The translations under genes were made by a program, and so were the position numbers. From contig JNEN01001220.1 of NCBI GenBank assembly GCA_000697355.1, positions 1-64,000 of the forward strand: a stretch of DNA of 64,000 nt. The letters are read 5' to 3'. Below the pieces are notes generated by a model, which saw nothing but the letters and a program-made list of their open reading frames with translations, had not been told where the DNA came from and did not search any database. Shown piece by piece: positions 12,527-24,403 of the stretch; the stretch's first letter is position 1, and every line of letters starts with the position of its first letter. The DNA comes from Syncephalastrum monosporum B8922. Taxonomy: Eukaryota > Mucoromycota > Mucoromycetes > Mucorales > Syncephalastraceae.

Positions 12527-13659
12527 TTACTTGCGCTTCACCTTTTTGGTGGGATGCGGTGATCGCCTTTGCTCAGCAAGACAATGTTCGCAATACCATG
12601 CACCTTTGGGTGGCGCATCAAGCCCGACGCAATCCATGTGGAACCATTCATACGGACAATTCTGTTGTCGATCATTTAGGCGTTATTTCCTTCTTCTTTT
12701 TCTTTTTTTCTTTGCTTTGTGCTTACCTCGCCGTCGCAGCCCACCATTTCACCGTAGGATACCTGACGACAGTAACAGTAAAGCGGCTCGTTCTTCTTGT
12801 TATCCCGACTGTCTTTGCGCTTCTTGCGCTGTGCTTTGAGCATCGCATCGTATTCGTCTTCTTCAGGCACTGGTCCTTCCTCTTCTTCTTCTTCCTCCTC
12901 GTCTTCTTGTGCTGCGAAACCTTGTACTTCGTCGTCTTCGTCCATTGATTGTTTTCGTCGTCCTAGAAGAAAAGAGAAAGGGTATGAGTGACTGAGTGAA
13001 GCCAACCAAAGAGAGCACTCTCTCTCACGTACGATGGCGACTGGGGTGGAGATAGTCGTTCTGAATTTGGTTCTGCTGCTGCTGTTGTTCTTGTGCGCGC
13101 AGGGCGGCCCCCGCAGGGTCGAAGCGGTCCAAGTCTTCCGAAAGCCGTGACAAATGACGATCGACGAGCTGGATCGCGCCTTCGACAAGTTCAATTCTTT
13201 CGGTGGCGAGGTCCTCCATTCGATCGTAGTCGCGGTGGATTCGCCGAATCAACGTCGGTTCGGTGTGCTTTGGTTTGGTGGGCGTGGCGTCAAAGAATTG
13301 CCGGTGGAGCTTGTTGAGATCATGCTCATGGTGCGTCACTCGTCGCTCTAAGTCTAATCCGTGCCATACCCGTAGCCAGTAAACTCTCATTAGACTTGTG
13401 CTCTCTCTCGCTCGCTCTCTTCCCCTTTTCTCTCTTTCTCCCCGCTCCTCAACCATTCACTTGCTTTCTGCTTGCTCGTTACGGTTCTCGACCTCAGCCC
13501 AATGGAATTTTATCTCGCTCGGAAGATTCTCTAAGCCTTGGGGTTTTTTATACAATGCATATCAGCACACAAGATGCATCCAGTATTTCTCAATAAAAGC
13601 TAACTTTGTACATAATCTTGCAAATATCGGCCGCTGTCTTGGCCGATGTCTGAATCCAT
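12527..13659 (-). CDS. ING-family chromatin reader with PHD finger
   Basis: The product belongs to the ING/Yng/Pho23 family, subunits of histone acetyltransferase or deacetylase complexes that read trimethylated H3K4. Exon 1 (13605-13659) encodes [18 protein letters not shown]. Exon 2 (about 13483-13530) encodes [13 protein letters not shown], the signature of the ING N-terminus. A long helical exon (about 13033-13351) follows, with [13 protein letters not shown]. Exon 12727-12962 holds an acidic run and the first half of the PHD finger ([15 protein letters not shown]). The last exon, 12527-12661, completes the C4HC3 finger ([16 protein letters not shown]) and ends in KKVKRK, a polybasic tail. 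The junction between exons 2 and 3 has two possible acceptors in the same phase and is not settled. Confidence 0.87.
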
Positions 13660-13785
13660 GGAGAAATATGAGAAGAAAGGGAATTGAAAAAAAAAAAAAG
13701 AGAGAGGGGGGGAGAGAAATAAATGTGCCCATTTAGGAAGGCATGCCCGAAGTAAAAAAAAAAAGAAAAAAAGGTGCATTCAAAG

Positions 13786-16498
13786 TCAGAGTTTCAACGT
13801 GCCTCGCAACAAGCCTTGCCGGCTTGTCACGACTATCTCGCTGCCTCCCACAACGTTGACATCGATACCACGCACCTGACGCTGTGGGCCTATGTCTGAC
13901 GTCTCTGCCACGTTGTCCACTGTGCCAATCACCTGGCCCGTTTCGATATCCAGCACCGTGATTCTGCCTTCCTCGGTCAACAGAAACAGCGACGTCCGCA
14001 GCACGTTGTAGGCTGTGTACTTGACCGGCATCACGCTCTCGTCCGTATTGGCCTTGTCAAACGTGTGGACCAGAATCATGCTCTGAAAATCTTTGGGGGG
14101 TGAGTACGGCAGCACGTCCTGCGCCTGTCTGTCGTTTGCACTCTGCAGTCGCATGATCCGGTTGCGCCCCCGCCGTTCCAGCGAGAACGTGACATGCTCC
14201 CGCTCGTGGACCATCTTGAGGGCCAGGCGTCGCATCGCAGGCGTGCCGCGCTTCCACCAAAAGAAGCGGCTCGTATAGTCGCACCGCTCTGTTTCTTCGT
14301 CGCGTTCGCCCGCGTCCCGGAGAGGGTCCCAATCCACCTGGAGCAGGTAGGAAATGTCCCAGACCTTGATCTCAAGTTTGTCGTCGCGGTTGTCACCCAC
14401 CGCAATGAGGCGGAAGCCGCGCTTCGCAAAGTCTTCTCGCCCCAGAGGCCGCACGTCGTCGCCCCAGAAGGGCGGCAGCACCATGGTGGATTCGAGACCC
14501 CAGGGCTGCACTACCGACCGGTCTTCTTCGTCCTCCTCATCAAAGTCGTCATCGTCCATCATGTCGTTGAGCTCGTCGTCGTCGCGTTCCATCAGATCCA
14601 CAGGTTGGAGCGGTGGCGACCGGGGCTGAGCCTCAGGCTGGATGGGCTGGATGGGCTGGATGGGCTGGGGTGGTGGCAGCAGTGGTCGGGGTAGCTGCTG
14701 CTGTCGTGCTTCTTCGTTCATCGCCTCTTCCATGACAGGGTCAGCGAGGGATGGGAAAGGGGGTGGCCGGGACTTCCAAGGCAGGACACCAATCTTGAGG
14801 CCAAAGCGCCAGTCATAGACGGTGAGCTCGTCTTTGACATAACTGCCCGTACAAATAAGATGATTCAAATGCGGCGGATATCGGAAATGAATCATGCAGC
14901 TGACTTTGCGACCCAGATGGATCCGTGCCACCACCGAGGCAGGTGGACCGTAGTCGCGTTGAAGGATGGTGGCCGTGTTGCTGCTGCGTGTCATGAGCGA
15001 AAACAGCGGCGTGAACCGTCGGTGGCGAAGGTCCCATATACACGGCTCGGAGGAAGGGTCGAGCAGGTCGCGCTGACCACGGATATCAAAGCGCAGGAGC
15101 TGGGCACAGCCCGAGACGTGAGGCAGGGCTGGGCCGATGGCGAGCATGAATACGGTATAGCGCGGGTCATACTGCGCGTCCTCGGGCGAGAGGACTTCCA
15201 TCCAGGGCTTGACCTGCGGGGGAGCCTCACTGTCGAGATCGCCGTCGCTGGAGCGTGCCCAGGAGGTGTGCGAGAAGAAGAAGACTTCGCGGCCGAGCAA
15301 GTCGCCGTCCATGCTCAGATGGGCGACGCACTGGGTTGCGCCATTGTTGTAGAGTCGATAGATGAGGACGCACTGCCAGAGGTCGACGCGATCGTCGCCA
15401 TCCGCATCGTCCTGGTGCGCGATCGGCAGCGGTCGGCCCACCGCGAGTGAGAACAGCCGGACCTTGGTCTCGCCCTCGGCGTGCGGCATCCGGATGGTCT
15501 GGAGGCCGGTGATCTGGCATGACATGGTATCAGGCGCGAAGCTCATGTCGAACTCGCGTATCAGGCGCCACGAAGGGTATTCCCAGAACAGGATCTTGTG
15601 CTGGGACCGCCGGCCGAGACGGGCCGTGTCGGCGACGGGTTCCCGGCGGTGCTTGCCCGTGGCGACGATGCCCGTCTTTGTGACGCGGTCGATGTCGACC
15701 ACGAGCGGGTCCTGTATCCGGAATGGCGGCGGGTAGTGCTGGAGAGGGTCGGGTAGGGGGTGGTCGAAGAAGCCGGCCGGTGAAAAGGCGAAATCGGCAG
15801 GCAGATCGTGCGGCATCGGGAGGTCACCGAGCAAGCGAGGACTGAGGGCAGGAGCGGGAGCGGGCGGGGGCGGGGGCGGGAGGAGGACGTCGGTGTGGGG
15901 ATCGACCGTCGAGTGGGATCGTTGGCGGCGGGGGTTCTTGCTGTAGTCGGGCGCAAGCGACGAAGAGGACGAAGTGGACGACGCTGACGAAGAAGACGAA
16001 GAAGAAGAAGAAGAAGAAGAGGGACCGGCTGTAGCCGAGGTGGACGGGGTTGGTTTGGCGTGGTCGCGTTCAGTCAGCTTTCGCTTGCGGGACACCTTGC
16101 GCTGGCGTGCGGCACGCTCGAGCTCCCGGTCGTTCTCGTCGGGCACGAAATCCAGCGCAAACGACTGTGCCTTCTTGTTCTGTTTGGCAATGTGCACCAC
16201 AAAGTCCTTCCAGTCCAGCAACGGGTATCCCTTGAACGCATACGGCACCTGCTGAGCCCACACCGGGTAAAGGGCCTGGAAGACTTCGAACCAAAGGGAT
16301 GATTCATGCAGCACTCTGATTGGGGTCAGTTTTGCGTTTTCATACACTCTATTGGGGGGGGGGGGGGGGGGGGGGAGGGCAGGCGGTGCGTTACCTGTGG
16401 AATCGTCGGCTGACAGTTTCCAGGCGAATCAGCTGGCAGGGATCATTAACTAATTTGCATACAATGCGTAGGATAAGCTCGTCGGGTAACTGGTCCAT
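13786..16498 (-). CDS. F-box protein with serine-rich linker and beta-rich C-terminal region
   Basis: Two exons, 16395-16498 and 13786-16315, join in phase to 877 residues. The first 35 residues, MDQLPDELILRIVCKL onward to SRRFHR, are a clear F-box, so the protein is likely a substrate receptor of an SCF ubiquitin ligase. After a short helical region comes a low-complexity linker with serine and proline runs (about residues 125-220). About 650 residues follow that look like a beta-propeller without crisp WD motifs, for example TVYDWRFGLKIGVL and GRITVLDIETGQVIGTV. A Pro/Gln-rich patch and an acidic run (DDDDFDEEDEED) interrupt it. The substrate is unknown. The intron holds a run of 22 G on the plus strand at 16354-16375. 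Confidence 0.82.
16354..16375. repeat. G22 homopolymer inside the F-box gene intron
   Basis: Twenty-two consecutive G on the plus strand, C on the transcribed strand. It lies in the 79-nt intron (16316-16394), between the 5' splice site and the putative branch region. Run length may be a sequencing artefact. Confidence 0.8.
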
Positions 16499-16660
16499 TC
16501 AACGGTTATATTGATAGCGGTGGAAAAATATATGAAAAGAAAAGAGGACTACAAGTATGAGAATTTAAACAATTTGGCATTGTATGATGGCTGTTGTTTA
16601 AAGAGCGACCACAAAAAGAGAGAAAGCGAAAGAGAGAAGTCCTCTTTGCTTTTCCTCCCA

Positions 16661-18181
16661 ATGACAGACAAGAACGACGCTGATCATTTTGCTGTGCCTG
16701 CGCCCAGAAAACCTTCACCCCAGCAGGCACCTCCTCTGAAATATGAGAAACCCGGTTGGGGTGCAGTGGCCCAGTATCCTTATGCATTCGAAGTCCTGAA
16801 AGGCGGTCTCAGCGTAGAGCGCATCGAAGGACCACGCAAAGATTGCATCACCATTGGTATAGGCGTAATGCTGGTCTGATCGACGATTAACAGCCTTGAC
16901 GTTTTGCTTTTCACTCAGGCCGTCTGCCCCTGTGCGATCTTCAAATGGAACACCCAGTAGGTAGTCGCAAGGACGCGTGGGCCCTGCTGACTAGAAAAGG
17001 ATAGTCGATTTCGCGTTATCATGCGGTCATTCAGTTCAACGAGGACAGTGATGCCTTTTTATACGATCTCGAAAGCGCGCACGGCACACGTCTCAACAAG
17101 CGGCCCGTTCCCGCCCGGACACATGTGCGTGTACGGCAAGGCGACCAGATCCGGTTTGGAGAGAGCACCCGTCTCTACATATTCGAGACTGAGAAACCCG
17201 TCGACGAGGAGCAGGTCGCGCAAGAAGAGGCCGAAGTCGCACTGCGACATCGCTCCAGGGCCAGCGATGCTGAGCACGCGGCTGAGGCCGACAATGATGA
17301 CGGCATTTCATGGTAAACCGACAAAAAAGAATTTCAGTGTGCCTTCTCTTGTATGACGTGCTGATCCTGTCCATAGGGGCTTTGGAGAGGACGCCGAAGA
17401 AGAACCGGACGACGAGGACGAACGGGAGCCTGCCCAGGGCGACGCAGCTCTGATTGACATTGACGCAGAAAAGGCTGAATCCGCCGATGCCAGTATGTAT
17501 CGTTGCTTCTTGTCAGCCTACCTACCCCACCAACACGCAGGCTCTTACATATACACCTTTTTGTAGAGAAGCGTAAGCAGCAACTGAAGATTATGTTTGA
17601 TGACGACGACGGAGAGGAGTCTCTTTATGACAAGACAGGTATGTGCGCTGTAATTTAGGAATGCAACCAGTAATGATAGTGATGCTTAATTCAAATGCAC
17701 TTCGGGTAGCGCCGCGCAAAAAGCAGAAGAAATCCGACAAAGCCGAGACATATGACGAACTTGTCGTGCGTCAGGCCGCTACCGAAAAGGAAATCGCCGA
17801 CCTCGAGAAGCGCATTCAAGATAAACAAGAGCAAGGTCGGTTCCGCTCAAGAAAGTATATAGAGGAAGTACTAACATACGTTCCTATGTGTCTCTCTCTC
17901 TGTGTGTGTGCCATGTAGATGAGGCGGCGAAGAAGGCAGCGGACGAGGAACAAGACCTGGACGCGTACATGAAAGAGATTAGCAACAAGGAGGATGACGT
18001 TCCCTTGTATAAGCTCAAGAGCAATCTCACCAAACTCAAAAAGGTAAGGATGCACCTCAAAGGGTTGGATATCCGGAGTCTAATACAACAGCTTCTATTG
18101 TGGTGTTGTGTGGTAACGTAGGAACACGGGCGACTGGTGCGTCTCGTGGCGTTGACGAAACCAACCAACATTTTTCAATAA
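16661..18181 (+). CDS. FHA-domain protein, kanadaptin (SLC4A1AP) family
   Basis: Eight exons (16661-16856, 16919-16956, 17005-17312, 17377-17492, 17567-17638, 17710-17835, 17919-18043, 18122-18181) join in phase to 346 residues. A forkhead-associated domain lies at about 55-135: a Gly-Arg-Leu-Pro core (GRLPLCDL), then SISRYHAVIQF and SAHGTRLN, which are the conserved phosphothreonine-binding FHA blocks. An acidic region, lysine-rich segments and a heptad-like coiled coil (EKEIADLEKRIQDK, LKSNLTKLKK) follow. This order matches kanadaptin proteins, which are nuclear and linked to spliceosomal complexes. The C-terminal coiled coil is present but the protein is shorter than animal versions. Its start lies 162 bp from the divergent F-box gene. 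Confidence 0.87.
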
Positions 18182-18242
18182 CTCTACAGTATATAAAATC
18201 TATCTATCGTGCATGTCTATCTATAATTCGTCCTAGTCAGTC

Positions 18243-19145
18243 CTAGGGGAGGAGCGTGTTTTCGAGAAGGTTGTGTGCAGCGAGGTACTCGAGGGCCATC
18301 CATGCGGTTTGGATAGAAGGCAGAAGGACCTTGCCTTCGCAAATGAAGCGTTTCAAGTCAGAGATGGTTACTTCGGGGACGACCTCCATGTATTCTTCGT
18401 GATCACGGGCCATGGGCGTAGGGTCGACTTCAGGATCCAAGCAGAGGTAGGGCACAAAGCGGTTGAGACCCCATTTAAGCTCGCTGATACCATCAGGCTG
18501 ATCTGCAGGCAGTAAATTGATCCAGCGGCCTCCCTTGAGTCGCGCTTCCTCCGAAAGCTCATGCTCAGCCGATTGCTGTGGACTAGATATCGAGATATCG
18601 CGATATCGAGATAACGGTGTGAGTTTGAAAAAGTAAACGACCTCATATCATCCTGCATATCATTTTCTTTTTCTTTACCTCGTATGCTTTTTAGGGTCGA
18701 CACCGCCAGCGACGCATGTGTATTTCTATTATAAACTCAAAAAATAAGGTTGTGTCTCGCATGGTTATTTTTATTTGGCATGCTTACGATTTCGTTGGTG
18801 CCTTGGACATATTCCTTGAGAATGCACGTTGTTTTCTGCACCCAAAAATAAGTCAGTTTTGTGTCCTCCTGCTTCTTGCGCACGCACCTTCTTCGTGTCA
18901 AAGGTGAAGACATTCACAAAGGTGGGACAAGGGCGGTCGTGCCCGACAATGTCCCAGTCGATTTCACGACCATCCGGAAATCGGGTTGTCCGGTTCCATA
19001 CCGTGATGTAGCTATTTGAGCGGATATGCATAAGGAGATAGACGCGCGCGCTGTGCCGAGTTCATTACCGCTGATGAATCTTCTCTTGTCGGACGATAGT
19101 GGCAGCCGTGCCGTCTGTGTTGATGGTGAGGGAATGGTCTGTCAT
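18243..19145 (-). CDS. NUDIX hydrolase
   Basis: Five exons (19069-19145, 18888-19011, 18788-18835, 18679-18725, 18243-18582) join in phase to 211 residues. Beta-strand segments RYITVWNRTTRFPDG and CPTFVNVFTFDTKK, then YVQGTNEI, lead into the Nudix region. There AGGVDPKKH supplies the first Gly, and AEHELSEEARLKGG corresponds to the REUXEEXGU helix. The usual Arg is His, but both metal-binding Glu residues of the EE pair remain. ELKGGRWI and the later acidic residues resemble ADP-sugar pyrophosphatases, so a nucleotide-sugar substrate is plausible but unproven. The gene converges on the kanadaptin gene with only 61 bp between stop codons. Confidence 0.8.
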
Positions 19146-19656
19146 GGTGAATGTAACAGAATGCAGAAGATAAGAAAGAACGCAAAGAAGGAAAGAAAAA
19201 AAAAAGTGGAGAGTAGCAAGCAATAAGCTTTTTATTCTCGCTTAAATTGAAAAATACTCTAACAAGGAAGAGGCAAAGTAGAGAGTACGATATGCATCTG
19301 AGTATCGAAGGCATGTAGATTAAAGAGGCGCAGAGTAATCGCGTCAGACTCAGGTGGGTGAAGAGAGAACTGCGGATACTGTGGATCGGGTGGGTGTCAG
19401 TGTATACAGCAGTATCACGTATTTCTCTTTTTGAATTTTTCATACTTTTCATTGTGGTCTGCTGTATTTTATCTCAAAATAAATTTCTCAAAAAAGACAC
19501 ACCGACCCGCACAAGACGTGTATAAACTCTCGATTCGCCAAGAAGCAGTTTCAGCTTTTTTTGCTTTGCTTTTCTCACCCACGCAGCCGTCTCAAATTCT
19601 TTTGCTTTTATCCTCGTCACTTTCTCATTTACTCGCCTCAGTTCCTCGCCAGGCCA
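19146..19656. promoter_or_regulatory. Divergent promoter region between NUDIX and PSP1-domain genes
   Basis: 511 bp between two outward-facing starts. It includes A/T-rich and pyrimidine-rich stretches on the plus side (19540-19640). No specific operator could be recognised. Confidence 0.35.
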
Positions 19657-20868
19657 ATGATCACTCAGATGGCTCGTTCCATCCCACCCTCGAGTGTACG
19701 TCATCGACGATCTTGCTTTCTCACTTTCCCTTGCTTTCTCATGGGCGTGTTTGTGTTCTAACCCTCGTTATGTTCTTCTCCCACACAGCCCCAATCTAGC
19801 TCAAGCGAAGCGGCAGATGACGCGGCCAAGTCGACGCCGCCTTTGGCTGCGACCACCGAACAACAATCGCAGTGGAACACCAAGCCCAGCACGCTGCGTG
19901 CCCGGCACACCCCGCCGCCGCCCATGACGAACAGTGCGGCCGTGACGCCGCCCGCGCTCGGCTCGCACAGCCTGCCACCGTGGTCTGTGCAGGACGCGGG
20001 CAGCATGACACTCGCTCAACCACCGTCGACGCCGGGGGATCATCCTCTGGGCCGTCTGCAGCACGACTATGCTTTCCCACCCATTCGCCGAAACTCAGCA
20101 GTAAGCACCGCTCACACCACCAATGCCAACCCTCCCCCATGGGCCAGTAATACTGCGCCTTCTTCTACCGCCGCCAGCGGCAACGTCAGCACCATCAACA
20201 ATAGCAACAGCAACAGCAATAACAACAATAGCACCCATAACAATCACACCAGTAGCACCAGCACGAGTAATAACGCGTCCATCAACCCCTTCTTTCAGCC
20301 GGACGACCCGCCCCATTTCCCACGCCGAACGTCGCTCGCCAGCACGTCTGACTACTATCCAGATATCGCGTCCGTGCCGATGCTGCCTGACATCTCGATG
20401 GAGCCCTTTTTCCGTGAGCACCGCAGCATGTCGTACTCGGTTGAGACCTCCGACGATTGGTACCCGTCGTCGCGCTACCTGCCTCAGCACCTGATGACCA
20501 TGCAAGAGGAGGAAGACGACCTTTTCAACGGCCACACAGCCCACCCGCACCACCAGCAGCACCAGCACCAGCACCAGCACCAGCAGCATCCATTCAACCA
20601 CGCCTCTAATCACAGCCACATCCACAACCATAGCCACAACCATAGCCACCCACACAACCACAGCCATACCAACAGCACAAGCAATGACGAGATGCTAAGC
20701 GCCCTGGATGAGGAGCTCCTGGCTGCTGCGCGCTTCCGGAACCGTTCCAAATCCTCTGCAGCTGCCTTTGACATTTGGCACCCCTCCCAGCCCTCCGCAG
20801 ACGATAATCGCTCCTGGATGGCTGCCACCCTTGCCAACCGCCGCCGTTCCTCCATCGCGGGTCATTCT

Positions 20869-20903
<35 letters not shown>

Positions 20904-21963
20904 TCAACAGAATCGTCTATCGTCCTCATCCTCGTCTTCGTCTACGCTGAATCCAGCTGCATTTGGCGTGTTTCCGCCCTTGTCGCACGATCCCATCCAC
21001 TCCTCGATCCGCCGCCTCTCCCTCTCCCCCTTGGACGCTCCTGCACCCACCACTAAAATCAACGACTTTATGTACCAACGCCGCCATTCCCTCGCCGCAC
21101 CCGCAACAGCGTCCGTCGCACTCAACAATGAACAACTCATTGAAGAGCTCCAGCGGCTCGGCGTCGATGATCCAAACCAGCCACCGCAGAGTGACATTGC
21201 GGCCCAATATCCGCCCGACAAGATGGGCAAGGGCGTCGTCTTTGATCAGATACCCCACGACGCCGTCTTTTACGTGATTGACTTCAAGGGTGCCCGCTCA
21301 GACCTCTTCTTCAGCGTCCAGCAGCCCCCTTTCAAGCCGGGCGATTTGGTGCTCGTCGAAGCCGACCGGGGGCACGACCTCGGAAAGGTCAAGTCGGTCG
21401 AAGCCCGGCCCCAGCTCGACCGCCTCCTGCCTGCCAACGAAGAAGACAAAAAGAAGGACGTCCATGTCAAACGCGCCTTGCGCCCCGCCCAGGCCAATGA
21501 GGTGGCGCTCATGATGACCAAGAACCAGGACGAGGCAAAGGCCCTCCTTGTTTGTCAGAGCAAAGTCAAGCAGAAGCGGTTGCACATGCAGGTCGTTGAT
21601 GCAGAGTACCAATGGTAAGTTGATGGTCCGACATCCTACACGCACACGCACACGCACACGCACACACGAACACACACATACACGTACACACACATGTACA
21701 CCTACATACACGCACACCTACCGAAAAACCCCCCCCCATCTACCATGATCGCAAAAACTTGGTTTAACAACCCTCTCTAGGGATCGTCGCAAGCTGACAT
21801 TTTACTTTGTCGCTGAACGTCGGGTCGACTTTCGTGACCTCGTGCGCGAGCTTTTCAAGCTATACAAGACGCGTATCTGGATGTGAGTACAAATATCAGG
21901 TTCATTTTGAAGATGCACTCATTTCCATCATGCAGGTGTGCCATGAACGCGACACCCCAATGA
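19657..21963 (+). CDS. PSP1 C-terminal domain protein (P-body/RNA-linked), low-complexity N-terminus
   Basis: Four exons, 19657-19695, 19789-21614, 21781-21882 and 21936-21963, join in phase to 664 residues. The first 480 residues are low complexity: Asn/Ser runs, a His-rich zone built of HQ and NHSH repeats (about 230-270), a Gln run and a Ser run. The last 165 residues form a PSP1 C-terminal domain: [19 protein letters not shown], an intermediate helix with [15 protein letters not shown], then [19 protein letters not shown], and the terminal TRIWMCAMN. In yeast the PSP1 family suppresses DNA polymerase alpha defects and associates with P-bodies; bacterial relatives are RNase regulators. The last exon is 28 nt. 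A CA repeat (21636-21720) fills intron 2. Confidence 0.88.
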
Positions 21964-22509
21964 CCGTCCTCCTCTTCTTCTTATTTCTACCCTTTCCTTT
22001 TTCTCACACATGATAGATGACTGTAGACTTTCATGATCCACCGTCCGCGTCCGCCCCTTTGTTTTCGCCCTTCACCCCTCCCCAAGCGCTCTAGATATAT
22101 ACACAAAAAGGACACTACCTCTTCTTTCATTGTCAGTATCTTTCTTTTTCGCCAGATATACATACACAGACACACGCTTTCTGTAGAGAGCACTCTCCAC
22201 ATACAGTTTAGTCTTCATTGCTGTTTCCCCCCCCCCCTTCGTACCCTATATACACACACGCCTGAAACTCCGTTGCTTCCTATTCGTTGATATCATTGCT
22301 GTTTTACGAAACCCCCGGTCCGTCTTCTTCAGTTTCTTTTCGCCTTTCAATTTTTGGTGTCAGTTGGTTTTTCGTTTCGTTGTTGTTCTCACTTGAATAC
22401 ATATACACAATAGTGGAAAAGAGGGAGAAAGAAAGAGAGGAGGGTACAGAGGGAGAAAGAGGGAGAAAGAGGGAGAAAGAGGGGGAGGGAGAGCGTATAA
22501 GAGCACTAT
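21964..22509. other. Convergent 3' flanks with purine-rich decamer repeat
   Basis: No gene. It contains a GGGAGAAAGA tandem array at about 22427-22485, TATA-like runs, and a C-run at 22228-22236. It lies between the stops of the PSP1-domain and RNase III/dsRBD genes. Confidence 0.5.
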
Positions 22510-24129
22510 CTAGATAGCCAGGAGTAACTTGAGCATTTCTCGGATGGCCACCATTTCTGCGTCTGACTTGCGAGATCCTTCGCCAACCGTCATGACTTGG
22601 AGCCGGTCAGCTGGCGCAGACAAGACCGTGGACGCTTCAAAAACGCGCTGATGGGGCGGCCCTGACTCGGTATAGGTCGTGCGCATCTCGAGACCCTGCA
22701 GGTTGTGGATATAGGAATGAAGGGAGGACTTTGGATTGACGTACTGGACCGGATCCGTGTACATTCGCTCGATACGTGACATGTCCAAGCGCAACCGCAT
22801 CGCTTCCAGGTCAGTGAGCACACGCGTCGGTAGCGGCTTATACCATGTGTCGACTTCGTTGGAGGCTTTGCGCTTCTTGGTCGTCGTGTTGACATCCACT
22901 TCGCACTGATTGTCAAAATTGAGCAAAATATCCATCAGCTGCTCTTCGACCGAGCCGTTTTCAACGTCGTAACCACGCTTCTCGGCAATGTGTATCCGGT
23001 TCGGATGATCCGTAGAAGTATGGATGTTATCGTTGCCGTTACTGTTACCGTTGCCGTTGCCGCTGCTACTGCTACTGCTGATGCTCAGGTTGTCTTTGGA
23101 TTCGACCAACTCGGGAGGCGCAATGTCGGTCGCATACGTGTCTTCTGTGATGGGGAGCGCTTCGGGTTCGCCGGGGGCGTCGACGGGCTGATAATCGAGC
23201 TCGAGCTGATCAGGGTGGTATTTGTAGTAGGCCGCAATGTCCATGGCCGTCGATGTCTTGGCTTTTCGCTTGCTGGTGCCGAACCGCTCGTGATAGCGCA
23301 GCCGCGCATGAGCTGCCATCTTGAACACGACCCGCTCGCCCCATTCGTGCCGACCCATGGCAACGCGGTCGGAGGAGCGCCATTCAAAGGAGCCGCCCTT
23401 GTGCATTATCATCTCGTGGAGCTGCTGGAGAGGACCGCGCACGGGCTGAGCGACGGACATGTTGTCGGTGTCTGCGTTGATCTGACTGGATTTTCGGCGC
23501 GGCGTGGCAAGGACGCGGTTCTTTTTGGGTATATCTAACTGCTGTTTGATGCTTCGGGGGAGGGTGCGGAATAAAACGAGCCTATGTTCCTCGATGAAAC
23601 CCGCGACGAACCGCTGGACGGTGTCCATCCCGTGCAATGCATGCATGACTCTATTGTTGAACAGCCCGGGTTAGGACAGGCTCGGCTCAGGTTCAGTTGC
23701 GCCCGGCGCATCGAAAGTCAATTTACCCTATGCAGGCGGCAAGGATCGTGTCTGCGTCTTTTTCGTCGCCCGCCGCAGGCACCTGGAGCGTCGAGGCCAT
23801 GAACCGGAGCAGGCCTCGGTCCAGCATGCTTTTGACGCTCGCAAGAAGGTCCACCCCCAGTCGCTGGTATCGGTCTGCAAGACAGAGCGCGGCCGCGTAT
23901 TGCAGTGCAACCGGGCCTAAGAAGGTATATGTCTATATATAATATCAAGGAAACGATGAGCCCCACCTTGATTCTTCAGCGGTCAGATTACCTTGGTGTG
24001 GAGTGCCTGCTGGGCAGCGGGAGCAAACGTAGCAAGGAACTCGCTCAGGGCAGCGTCGTCCAGGGGAACGACTGGACCAAATACATTGTTGATCCAGAGA
24101 GTGATTTCAGAGGACTCGCCGACCAGCAT
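22510..24129 (-). CDS. RNase III-like domain plus two dsRNA-binding domains; R3B2-like
   Basis: Exons 23992-24129 (from an internal Met), 23727-23932 and 22510-23650 join in phase to at least 494 residues. Residues 25-140 follow an RNase III fold: TFLGPVALQYAAALCLADRY matches the signature helix, and DTILAACIGVMHALHGMDTVQRF the last helix. However the acidic catalytic positions are gone (FLGPV where FLGDA is usual, AACIG where ADxxE is usual). A first dsRBD lies at about 180-255 (PLQQLHEMIMHKGG ... FGTSKRKAKTSTAMDIAAYY) and a second at the C-terminus (about 425-494, ending GEGSRKSDAEMVAIREMLKL). A Ser/Asn/Gly linker separates them. One RNase III domain with two dsRBDs is the architecture reported for Mucor R3B2 of the non-canonical RNAi pathway. 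Mitoribosomal mL44 is an alternative, but it has one dsRBD. A short upstream exon starting near 24364 is possible; its junction is unresolved. Confidence 0.72.
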
Positions 24130-24403
24130 GGCACTGTGCGTATATATACAATCGGTCAGGTAATCAGGTCGGAAACTTTCGAATAGGTAGAATATGTATA
24201 TATATATAGGTGTATATATATGTATGAGAAGTTGGTCCTGGACACACACACGTACGCGCCAGGGGAACGAGTGTTTATTATACACCAGAACGCGTCCTGA
24301 TGGATTGTTGAATGGCAGGAGCCGTGAATACAAAGTCCGCTGCGTACAAAAAGAATTTGTCCATATTTTTTTTCTTCACTTTTCTGTCTTACGCTAACCA
24401 CCT

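Noticed and set aside
13416..13456. Extended N-terminus for the ING protein beginning [10 protein letters not shown]
   Set aside because: It is a translated GAGA tract from an intron. The true N-terminus is found in two upstream exons with the ING signature.
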